Notes under the pieces: generated by a model | The model's input: the letters and a program-made list of their open reading frames with translations, nothing else | Database searches by the model: none | Told to the model about the DNA's origin: nothing | Origin: Sphingomonas phyllosphaerae | GTDB lineage: Bacteria > Pseudomonadota > Alphaproteobacteria > Sphingomonadales > Sphingomonadaceae | Assembly (NCBI RefSeq): GCF_029623345.1 | Contig: NZ_JAPYKH010000027.1 | Location: 1-40,327, forward strand | Reading direction: 5' to 3' | Length of the DNA: 40,327 bases | Position numbers and translations under genes: made by a program | In this document: piece by piece, positions 1 through 7,221 of the stretch | Position numbering within the stretch: position 1 is the stretch's first letter | Layout of the letters: the number at the start of each line of letters is the position of its first letter

Positions 1-13
1 GCACGTCAGCGTG

Positions 14-43
14 TATGGATCCCCGCCTCCGCGGGGATGACGA
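14..43. repeat. palindromic intergenic repeat, half element
   Basis: A perfect 8-bp stem (19-26 with 31-38, loop CTCC) ends in GGGATGAC, the end signature of the GTCATCCC...GGGATGAC repeats seen at six other places in this window. Only the right half is here; the partner half may lie left of the window. The following stretch to 177 is G-rich with no convincing gene. Confidence 0.6.
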
Positions 44-177
44 TGGAACGGCAGCGGCGGAAAGGCGAGGGCGAGGGCGGAAGGGCGGGAGGCGCAAGGG
101 CGGGCGCCGGGGAGGGGCGCGGACGTCCCGCGGCGGCGCGGCCTCGTGCCGCTTCGCGCACGCGCCGCCCCGGCGTC

Positions 178-1143
178 TTACGCCGGGATCTGCTGCGAGA
201 TGCAGTGGAAGCTGCCGCCCCCCGTCAGGATCGCGTCGGCGCGCAGCCCGACAACCTCGCGGTCCGGGAAGAGCGCGCGCACCGCGGCGACGCCCGCCTC
301 GTCCTGCGGCGTGCCATACACCGGGACGACCACTGCGGCGTTGCCGATGTAGAAGTTCATGTAGCTCGCCGGCACCACCTCCTCGTCGCGCAGCACGCGG
401 CCGGGGGAGGGGATCTCGACCACCTCCACCCCCGCGGCGCGGGCGCGCGCGGCGGCGTCCTGGTAGACGCGCCAATTGGGGTCGTTCTCCGCGCCGACCG
501 GCAGCGCCAGTCGGTTCGGCCCGACGAAGCGCGCAAGATTGTCGACATGGCCGTCGGTATGGTCGTTGAGCAGCCCGTCGCCGAGCCACAGCACGCGCAT
601 AAGGCCCAGGTCCGCGGCGAGCCGGCGCTCGACCGCTTCCTTGGTCAGCGCGGGGTTGCGATTGGGATTGAGCAGGCATTGCTCGGTCGTCACCACCAGC
701 CCGGTGCCGTCGCCGTCGATCGCGCCGCCCTCGAGTACCCATTCGCACGGCAGCACGACCAGCCCGCGCGCGCGCGCCAGCCGCGCGCCGATGTCGTCGT
801 CGCCGGGCAGGTCGTATTTGCCGCCCCAGCCGTTGAACTGGAAGTCGCGCGCGCGCCCTTCGCCGTCGATGATGGGGGCGGTATCGCGCAGCCAGATGTC
901 GCCGAAGGGCTGGACCAGCACCTCGGCGAAGGGCGCGAGCGCGCGCGCCGCCGCGGCCGCCTCGGCGTCGGCGGCGACGAGCAGCACCTGCTCGCCGCGC
1001 CCCTCGGCATGGACCGCGCGCGCGAACGCGACCACCTCGTCGCGCGCCTGGTCGAGATCGTCCTGCCACAGCTCGGGATGACTCGGGAAGCCGATCCACA
1101 CCGCCTGGTGCGGCGCCCATTCTGGCAACGGGGTACGGGTCAC
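178..1143 (-). CDS. aguA: agmatine deiminase family protein
   Basis: Hydrolyses agmatine to N-carbamoylputrescine and ammonia, a cytoplasmic step from arginine to putrescine. The 321-residue product has the family hallmarks: an N-terminal W-x-P-H-x-x-x-W-x-x-F/P-x-H-P-E stretch, an acidic GGAIDGDG segment, an HTDGHVDN His/Asp motif, and a C-terminal GGGSFHCISQQ motif with the nucleophilic Cys. Two GTG codons compete as start. The one at 1143 sits 8 bases after an AGGAG (1152-1156), whereas the one at 1152 overlaps that ribosome site, so 1143 is preferred. It follows the M28 peptidase gene by only 15 bases on the same strand, so the two are probably co-transcribed. Other peptidylarginine-deiminase-fold enzymes share the motifs, so the exact substrate is inferred. 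Confidence 0.9.
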   Translation of the reverse strand: MTRTPLPEWAPHQAVWIGFPSHPELWQDDLDQARDEVVAFARAVHAEGRGEQVLLVAADAEAAAAARALAPFAEVLVQPFGDIWLRDTAPIIDGEGRARDFQFNGWGGKYDLPGDDDIGARLARARGLVVLPCEWVLEGGAIDGDGTGLVVTTEQCLLNPNRNPALTKEAVERRLAADLGLMRVLWLGDGLLNDHTDGHVDNLARFVGPNRLALPVGAENDPNWRVYQDAAARARAAGVEVVEIPSPGRVLRDEEVVPASYMNFYIGNAAVVVPVYGTPQDEAGVAAVRALFPDREVVGLRADAILTGGGSFHCISQQIPA

Positions 1144-1158
1144 TGAGGTCACTCCTGT

Positions 1159-2811
1159 TCAGCGCGCCGCGGCGCGGCTGCGGTCGCGGATCGCGCGGAA
1201 CTCGTCGCCCGCGACCCAATTGGGCCAGGCGTCGCTCTCGGCCAGCGCGCGCCCGATCGAGTAATAGAGCTGCACGTCACGCACCGTGCCCGCCCAGTTC
1301 CAGTTGGGATCATATTCATCCTTCGGCCCGTGGTAGCGGTGCTCCTCATAGTCCTTCGCCGCGGCGGCGCCCGCGGCCTTGCCGCCCGTGACCAGATCGT
1401 CGCCCGCGTCGAAATAGATCATCGGCACGCCGCGCTTGGCCAGGCTGAAATGGTCCGAGCGATAATAGAAGCCCTTCTCGGGCGTTGGCTCATCCGAGGC
1501 GTAGCGCCCCTGCGCCTTGAGCGCGGCGCCAAGATAGGAGTCGAGCTCGGACTTGCCCTTGCCCACGACCACGACGTTCTTCGCCGGCCCGGCAAGCGAC
1601 AGCGCGTCCATGTTGACCCCGCCTACCGTGCGCGCCAGCGGGTAGAGCGGGTTGGCGGCATAATATTCGGAGCCGAGCAGCCCCGATTCCTCCCCCGTCA
1701 CCGCGACGAAGACCTGGCTGCGTGCCGCCGCGCCGGCCTTGGCGTTGGCTTCGGCGAGCGCGACCAAAGCGGCGGTGCCGCTGGCATTGTCGATCGCGCC
1801 GTTGCAGATGTCGTCGCCGTCAGGCGCCGCCTCGCAATGGCCGAGATGGTCCCAGTGCGCGCTGTAGAGGACATAATCGTTCGGGCGGGTCTTGCCCGGC
1901 AGCACGCCGACGACGTTGCGCGACATGTGCTTGCGCACGGTCTCGTCGAACGACACCGAGGCGGTCACACCCTTGAGCGGCACCGCGCGGAAACCCTTGC
2001 GCGAGGCCGTGGCGGCGAGCGCGTCGAAGTCGAGCTTCTCTCGCGCGAATAGCGCTTTGGCCTGGTCATACTGAATCCAGCCGATCGCCGCGCTCTGGTC
2101 GGCATGGCCATCGACGGCGTCGGCGACCTGTTGCGCGCCGGTCCAGCTCGACTGGACGACATTCCAGCCATAGGCGGCGGGCTCGGTCTGGTGGACGATC
2201 AGCGCCGCCGCGGCGCCCTGCCGCGCTGCCTCCTCGAACTTGTAGGTCCAACGCCCGTAATAGGTCATCGCGCGGCCGTTGAAGGTGCCGCCGACGTTGG
2301 GCGTGCGCCAGTCCGGATCGTTGACGAGGATCAGCACCGTCTTGCCGCGCACGTCGACCCCGGCATAGTCATTCCAGCCCTTCTCGGGCGCGTTGACGCC
2401 GTAGCCGACGAAGACGACCGGGCTGTCCTTCACCTCCTCGCGTGGGGCGATGCGATGGCTGCCCACCACCATCTCCGGCCCGTATCGGAGGCTGAGGGGG
2501 GCGCCCGCCCCCTTGAAGACGAGCGGCGAGACGTTGCGCGCGGTCAGCTCGACCAGCGGCACGTCCTGGAACCAGCTGCCCTTGTTGCCCGGAGTCAGCC
2601 CCGCCGCGGCGAAGCGCTTGGCCAGATAGGCGACGGTCTTCTCCTCGCCCGCGCTACCCGGCGCGCGGCCCTCATAAGCGTCCGAGGATAACTCTTTCGT
2701 CACCTCTTTCAGTGTTTGCTCGGCGATCGGCGCGGTCGGCACTGGCTGCGCCGCGACGGCGCTCGCCGCGGCCAGCGCGAGCAGGGACAAAGACGAGAGA
2801 CGCAGACGCAT
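1159..2811 (-). CDS. M28 family zinc metallopeptidase, secreted
   Basis: A 550-residue aminopeptidase-type M28 protein. It opens with a signal peptide (MRLRLSSLSLLALAAASAVAA) and then has a long N-terminal part with a protease-associated-like insert. The catalytic half shows the two-zinc ligand set of the family: HWDHLGH, GAIDNASG, GEESGLLGSEYY, NMDA, and a late His in EEHRYHGPKDEYD. It probably releases N-terminal residues from peptides in the periplasm or outside the cell. The reading frame stays open far upstream to 5145, but that is GC-rich shadow. The ATG at 2811 has GGAG 8 bases before it and starts the signal peptide, which fixes the start. It is divergent from the S9 peptidase and upstream of the deiminase gene. 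Confidence 0.93.
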   Translation of the reverse strand: MRLRLSSLSLLALAAASAVAAQPVPTAPIAEQTLKEVTKELSSDAYEGRAPGSAGEEKTVAYLAKRFAAAGLTPGNKGSWFQDVPLVELTARNVSPLVFKGAGAPLSLRYGPEMVVGSHRIAPREEVKDSPVVFVGYGVNAPEKGWNDYAGVDVRGKTVLILVNDPDWRTPNVGGTFNGRAMTYYGRWTYKFEEAARQGAAAALIVHQTEPAAYGWNVVQSSWTGAQQVADAVDGHADQSAAIGWIQYDQAKALFAREKLDFDALAATASRKGFRAVPLKGVTASVSFDETVRKHMSRNVVGVLPGKTRPNDYVLYSAHWDHLGHCEAAPDGDDICNGAIDNASGTAALVALAEANAKAGAAARSQVFVAVTGEESGLLGSEYYAANPLYPLARTVGGVNMDALSLAGPAKNVVVVGKGKSELDSYLGAALKAQGRYASDEPTPEKGFYYRSDHFSLAKRGVPMIYFDAGDDLVTGGKAAGAAAAKDYEEHRYHGPKDEYDPNWNWAGTVRDVQLYYSIGRALAESDAWPNWVAGDEFRAIRDRSRAAAR

Positions 2812-2931
2812 GGACGTACTCCGGGAGGATGCCCGCGCCTCATGCCAAGCTGGGTCACCGCTGTCCACGCAGGGCCTTGCGGCGCGCGCGGCGGCGGATA
2901 GATTTGTGACGGGGAACAGGGGGAAGATGTG

Positions 2932-4953
2932 ATGAGGGGGAAGGCGGGGGCGGCGCTGTGTGCGCTGCTCGCGGGGCTCGCCGGCCAGGCTGCGATCGCG
3001 GCGCCGGCGGGGGCGGACGGCGCGTCGGCCGCACCCGCGGCACCGGCGACAGGCGATCTGGCGAGCCGCTTCGGCGCGCGCGAGCATGTCGGCCAGGTCA
3101 GCCTGGCGCCCGACGGCGCGCACATCGCCTATATCAGCGCGACGCAGGGGCGCGGCAGCGCGGTGCGGCTGATCGATGTCGCGAAGCAGCGCGAGGAGAT
3201 GGTCGATCTCGGCAACGGCGAGCGACTGACCCCCTCGATGTGCGGCTGGGCCTCCTCCGCGCGGCTGATCTGCAAGTTCCGCGGCGTGTCGAACTATCTC
3301 GACAAGCAGGTCGGCTTTTCGCGGCTGTTCGCCTTCGATGCCGACGGCGGCCACCCGCTGTATCTCGGCCGCAAGAGCCGGCTCGGCGCTACCCGACCCA
3401 ACCAGTTCGACGGTGACGTGATCGACTGGCGCAGCGGTGACGGCTGGGTGCTGATGCAGCGCGACTTCATCCCGGAGCGGGGTGACGGCTTCAACGCCAG
3501 CTCGGTGTCGCGGGACGGGCTCGGCGTCGAGCTGGTCGATAGCAGCACGGGCAAGGCGCAGCTGATCGAGCGGCCGGTGTCCGACGCCGAGGACTGGTTG
3601 GCCGACGGCCAGGGCCATATCCGCGTCCGCGAGACGATGCCGCGACGCGAGGACGGCGAGCTCAAGGGCGAGACCGTCTACAGCTATCGTGCGACCGGCG
3701 CGGACGCGTGGAAGCCGTTCAGCACCTCGCGCCAGGACGGCCCCAGCGTGCTCGAGCCGCTCGCGGTCGACGGCACGCGCGACATGGCCTTCGCGACGAA
3801 GCGGCTCGACGGCCGGCTCGCGCTCTACAGCGTCGCGCTCGACGGCTCGATGAAGTCGAGCCTGGTGTGGAGCAATCCCGAGGTCGATGTCGGCGGGATC
3901 GCGCGCATCGGGCGGCACGGCCGCGTGATCGGTGCCACGTACGTGACCGATCGCCGCCAGACCGACTATTTCGACCCGGAGTACAAGACGCTCGCCGCCA
4001 AGCTGGCAAAGGCGCTGCCCAAGTCGCCGCTGATCGGCCTGGTCGGCGCCACCGCGGACGAGAGCCGGCTGCTGGTCTATGCCGGCAGCGACGTCGATCC
4101 CGGCATGTATTACCTCTACACCAAGGCGAAGCGCACGCTCGACCCGCTGATCGCGGCGCGTCCCGAGCTGGACGGCGTGCCGCTCGGGCAGATGACCTTG
4201 GTCAAGTTCCCCGCGGCGGACGGCACGATGGTGCCCGGCTATCTCACGCTGCCGCCCGGCGGCGCGACCAAGGGGCTGCCTGCGATCGTGATGCCGCACG
4301 GCGGGCCGGCCTATCGCGACGAATGGGGCTTCGACTGGCTCGTCCAGTTCTTCGCCGCCTCGGGCTATGCGGTGCTCCAGCCGCAGTTCCGCGGCTCGAC
4401 CGGCTACGGTGACGCCTGGTTCGCCAACAACGGTTTCCGCTCGTGGGAGCTGGCGATCGGCGACGTCAGCGACGCCGGGCGCTGGCTGGTCAAGCAGGGC
4501 ATCGCCGATCCGGCCAAGCTCGGCATCGTCGGCTGGTCGTACGGCGGCTATGCCGCCCTGCAGAGCAACGTCGTCGACCCCGACCTGTTCAAGGCGGTGG
4601 TGGCGATCGCGCCGGTGACCGACCTGGGCCGCACCAAGCAGGAGAGCGAAGGCTTCAGCAACCATGCGATCGTGGAGCGCCAGATCGGCGCGGGCGAGAA
4701 TATCGGCAAGGGCTCGCCCGCGCGCCACGCCGACCGCTTCAAGGCGCCCGTGCTGCTGTTCCACGGCGACCGCGACCTGAACGTCGGCGTCGGCCAGTCG
4801 AAGCTGATGGACAAGAGGCTGCGCGGCGCGGGCAAGGCCTCGACGCTGGTGGTGTACGAGGGGCTGGACCACCAGCTCGACGACGACCGCGCGCGCGCCG
4901 AGATGCTGCGCAAGAGCGACGGCTTCCTGCGCGCCGCCTTCGCGGGGAAGTGA
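2932..4953 (+). CDS. S9 family serine peptidase (prolyl oligopeptidase/acylaminoacyl peptidase-like), secreted
   Basis: A 673-residue peptidase with an N-terminal signal peptide (Arg-Gly-Lys start, hydrophobic Ala/Leu core, AIAAPAGA), a beta-propeller-type region over roughly residues 40-400, and an alpha/beta-hydrolase domain. The catalytic triad is visible: Ser536 in GWSYGG, Asp at about 613-615 in HGDRD, and His647 in GLDHQL. The HGGP oxyanion motif precedes the triad. It likely cleaves short peptides in the periplasm. The GTG at 2929 and the ATG at 2932 are adjacent. The GGGGGAAG ribosome site ends at 2926, which gives better spacing to the ATG. It shares a 120-bp divergent promoter region with the M28 gene, so the two may serve the same peptide-scavenging role. 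Confidence 0.93.
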   Translation: MRGKAGAALCALLAGLAGQAAIAAPAGADGASAAPAAPATGDLASRFGAREHVGQVSLAPDGAHIAYISATQGRGSAVRLIDVAKQREEMVDLGNGERLTPSMCGWASSARLICKFRGVSNYLDKQVGFSRLFAFDADGGHPLYLGRKSRLGATRPNQFDGDVIDWRSGDGWVLMQRDFIPERGDGFNASSVSRDGLGVELVDSSTGKAQLIERPVSDAEDWLADGQGHIRVRETMPRREDGELKGETVYSYRATGADAWKPFSTSRQDGPSVLEPLAVDGTRDMAFATKRLDGRLALYSVALDGSMKSSLVWSNPEVDVGGIARIGRHGRVIGATYVTDRRQTDYFDPEYKTLAAKLAKALPKSPLIGLVGATADESRLLVYAGSDVDPGMYYLYTKAKRTLDPLIAARPELDGVPLGQMTLVKFPAADGTMVPGYLTLPPGGATKGLPAIVMPHGGPAYRDEWGFDWLVQFFAASGYAVLQPQFRGSTGYGDAWFANNGFRSWELAIGDVSDAGRWLVKQGIADPAKLGIVGWSYGGYAALQSNVVDPDLFKAVVAIAPVTDLGRTKQESEGFSNHAIVERQIGAGENIGKGSPARHADRFKAPVLLFHGDRDLNVGVGQSKLMDKRLRGAGKASTLVVYEGLDHQLDDDRARAEMLRKSDGFLRAAFAGK

Positions 4954-5299
4954 CGGGGGCGGGGGGAAGATGCGACGAGCTGGGGCTACATCGTCCGCCT
5001 GTGCGCCGTCGCGGCTAACGCTCTGCATCGCGCCGATGCGTTGAGGGCTTGCGGAGCGCCGGCGGGCGATCGATGCTTCCCTGAAAAAGGAGCGCGGGCT
5101 TTGGCTTGCCCCCGGCAAGCCAAGATGGTGTCCGGGGGACACCATCTCGCCCGCACTGGCAGGCCAAAGGCCTGACGGAGGCGTGTCGCCTATCGTGAGT
5201 GCCGGGGAACGTCGCCGGCCGGGTCACCCCTCCGTCAGCGCTGACGCGCTGCCACGTCCCCGTGCAGGGGAGGATCGTTATCTAGCAACGCCAGCGACC
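4954..5299. repeat. convergent gap holding five stacked hairpins
   Basis: No gene is visible here. Perfect palindromes follow one another: 5101-5110/5114-5123 (10-bp stem, loop CCC), 5124-5133/5137-5146 (10-bp stem, loop GGG, directly abutting the first), 5160-5165/5169-5174 (6 bp, loop AAA), a 14-bp palindrome 5233-5246 around CGTCAGCGCTGACG, and TCCCC/GGGGA at 5257-5261/5267-5271. The last two belong to a repeat type (CCTCCGTCAG...GCCACGTCCCC...GGGGAGGA) that I recall from sphingomonad intergenic regions. The block separates the converging S9 and thiolase genes and could terminate both. Confidence 0.75.
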
Positions 5300-6478
5300 T
5301 CACAGCACCTCGAACAACCCCGCCGCGCCCATGCCGCCGCCGACGCACATCGTCACCACGACGTACTTCGCACCGCGGCGCCTGCCCTCGATCAGCGCGT
5401 GCCCGGTCATGCGCGCCCCCGACATGCCATAGGGGTGGCCGATCGAGATCGCGCCGCCGTTGACGTTGAGCAGCTCGTTCGGGATGCCGAGTTTATCGCG
5501 GCAGTAGAGCACCTGCACCGCGAACGCCTCGTTGAGCTCCCACAATCCGATGTCGTCCATCGTCAGCCCGTTCTTCTCGAGCAGCTTGGGGATGGCGTAG
5601 ACCGGGCCGATGCCCATCTCGTCGGGCCTGGTGCCCGCCACCGCCATGCCGACGTAGCGGCCGAGCGGGGTGAGCCCGCGCCGTTCGGCGAGCCGCTCCT
5701 CCATCAGCACGCTGGCCGAGGCGCCGTCGGACAGCTGCGAGGCGTTGCCCGCGGTGACGTGGCGGTCCGGCCCGACCACCGGCTTGAGCGCGCGCAGCCC
5801 CTCGATCGTGGTGTCGGCGCGATTGCCCTCGTCGCGCGACAGCGTCACCTCCTCGGGGCTGACCTCCTTGGTCTCCTTGTTCACATTGGCCTTGGTGGCG
5901 GTGACCGCGACGATCTCGTCGTCGAATTTGCCGGCCGCCTGCGCCGCCGCGGTGCGCTGCTGCGACTGGAGCCCGTATTTGTCCTGCGCCTCGCGATCGA
6001 TCCCGTAGCGGTCGGCGACGATCTCGGCGGTCTGGAGCATCGGCATGTAGATGTCATTGTGCATCGCCAGCAGTTCCTTGTCGGGCGCGACGCGCATCTC
6101 CGGCGTCTGGACCAGGCTGATGCTCTCGACCCCGCCGCCGATCGTGACGTCCATCCCGTCGACGACGATCTGCTTGGCCGCGATCGCGATCGCCATCAGC
6201 CCGCTGGCGCACTGACGGTCGACCGACATGCCCGGCACGCTGGTCGGCAGCCCGGCGCGCAAGAGGCTGGTGCGCGCGATGTTGCTCGCCTGATGGCCCT
6301 GCTGGAGCGCGGCGCCGAGGATCACGTCCTCGATCTCGGCACGATCGACCCCGGCGCGCTCGACCGCGGCAGCAATGGCGTGGTGCGCGAGCGTCGGCGA
6401 GGGCGTGTTGTTGAACGCGCCGCGATAGGCGCGGCCGATCGGCGTGCGGGCGGTGGAGACGATGACGGCGGAGCGCAT
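5300..6478 (-). CDS. acetyl-CoA C-acyltransferase (thiolase)
   Basis: A 392-residue thiolase, full length for the family. It has the substrate-binding nucleophile Cys90 in DRQCASG, the NGGAISIGHPYGMSGAR motif with the catalytic His, and the C-terminal acid/base Cys in MCVGGGMGAA. It condenses or cleaves acyl-CoA thioesters, giving acetyl-CoA plus a shortened acyl-CoA in beta-oxidation, or acetoacetyl-CoA in the reverse direction. FadA-type and PhaA-type thiolases cannot be told apart from motifs alone; no FadB-like partner is adjacent, and a MaoC-type dehydratase gene lies 195 bp upstream on the same strand. The start has an AAGGA about 8-9 bases upstream. Confidence 0.93.
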   Translation of the reverse strand: MRSAVIVSTARTPIGRAYRGAFNNTPSPTLAHHAIAAAVERAGVDRAEIEDVILGAALQQGHQASNIARTSLLRAGLPTSVPGMSVDRQCASGLMAIAIAAKQIVVDGMDVTIGGGVESISLVQTPEMRVAPDKELLAMHNDIYMPMLQTAEIVADRYGIDREAQDKYGLQSQQRTAAAQAAGKFDDEIVAVTATKANVNKETKEVSPEEVTLSRDEGNRADTTIEGLRALKPVVGPDRHVTAGNASQLSDGASASVLMEERLAERRGLTPLGRYVGMAVAGTRPDEMGIGPVYAIPKLLEKNGLTMDDIGLWELNEAFAVQVLYCRDKLGIPNELLNVNGGAISIGHPYGMSGARMTGHALIEGRRRGAKYVVVTMCVGGGMGAAGLFEVL

Positions 6479-6577
6479 GGGGAGGGTCCTTTTGGGAAGT
6501 GTCAGGGAAGGAACAGGAGGGCCGTGACGTGGTGAGGTCTGAGCTTGAGGTTCGGGCGGCCTCTTCCACTAGCTTTC

Positions 6578-6604
6578 GTCATCCTGGTCTTGGTCCGGGA
6601 TGAC
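6578..6604. repeat. GTCATCC...GGGATGAC palindromic repeat
   Basis: Ten-base arms (6578-6587 and 6595-6604) match at 9 of 10 positions around a 7-base spacer. It lies between the thiolase and MaoC genes and belongs to the same dispersed family as the repeats at 15597, 19880, 22395, 24889 and 31032. Confidence 0.7.
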
Positions 6605-6673
6605 GGAAGAGCAGGGGGTGACGTCGTCCACGTACGATCCGACTCCGCCAGGAGCAGCACGCCGCCCGCGCGC

Positions 6674-7123
6674 TCACACGAACACCTGCGTGATCCACTC
6701 CGCCACCATCGCGGGCTTGCCCTGCCCCTCGATCTCGACCGTGGTGGCGGTGGTATATTGATACACCCCCGGCCGCTTCTCGGCGAAGTCGGCCAGCACC
6801 GAGCGCGCGCGCACCCGCGATCCTGACGGCACCGGCGCGAGGAAGCGCACCTTGTTGCCCCCGTAATTCACCCCCATCGTCACGCCGTCGAGCCGCGGCG
6901 CGTCCGGGGTGCGCGCCGCCAGCAGCGGCAGCAGCGACAAGGTGAGGAAACCGTGCGCGATCGTCGTGCCGAACGGCGTCTGTGTGGCGCGCTCGGGGTC
7001 GACGTGGATGAACTGGTGGTCGCCAGTGGCGTCGGCGAAACGGTCGATCATCGCCTGCGTCACCTCGACCCAGTCAGAGACGCTCTCACGCCCGACCGCC
7101 TCTCTCATCTCGTCGACGGTCAC
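6674..7123 (-). CDS. MaoC family dehydratase
   Basis: A 149-residue single hot-dog protein of the MaoC/(R)-specific enoyl-CoA hydratase type. The hydratase motif is clear: DATGDHQFIHVDPERA with the Asp/His catalytic pair, followed by FGTTIAHGFLTLSLLP. It probably adds water to trans-2-enoyl-CoA, in line with the thiolase gene downstream and the acyl-CoA dehydrogenase elsewhere in the window. The start is a GTG with GGGGA 7 bases upstream. It is divergent from putA across 98 bp. Related Nodulin/MaoC proteins act on other thioesters, so the chain-length preference is unknown. Confidence 0.92.
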   Translation of the reverse strand: MTVDEMREAVGRESVSDWVEVTQAMIDRFADATGDHQFIHVDPERATQTPFGTTIAHGFLTLSLLPLLAARTPDAPRLDGVTMGVNYGGNKVRFLAPVPSGSRVRARSVLADFAEKRPGVYQYTTATTVEIEGQGKPAMVAEWITQVFV

Positions 7124-7221
7124 CGCGATTCCCCTTCGCCAAGCGACGCGCTACAGCGCGCGCATCTGTCTAGGCGCGGCGCCGCCGTGCCCGCAAGACA
7201 CAACGAACCGAAAGCACGAAG

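Noticed and set aside
1159..5145. A single 1328-residue minus-strand frame
   Set aside because: Only 1159-2811 encodes the M28 peptidase. The rest runs antisense to the S9 peptidase and is Arg/Ala-rich shadow typical of high-GC DNA.
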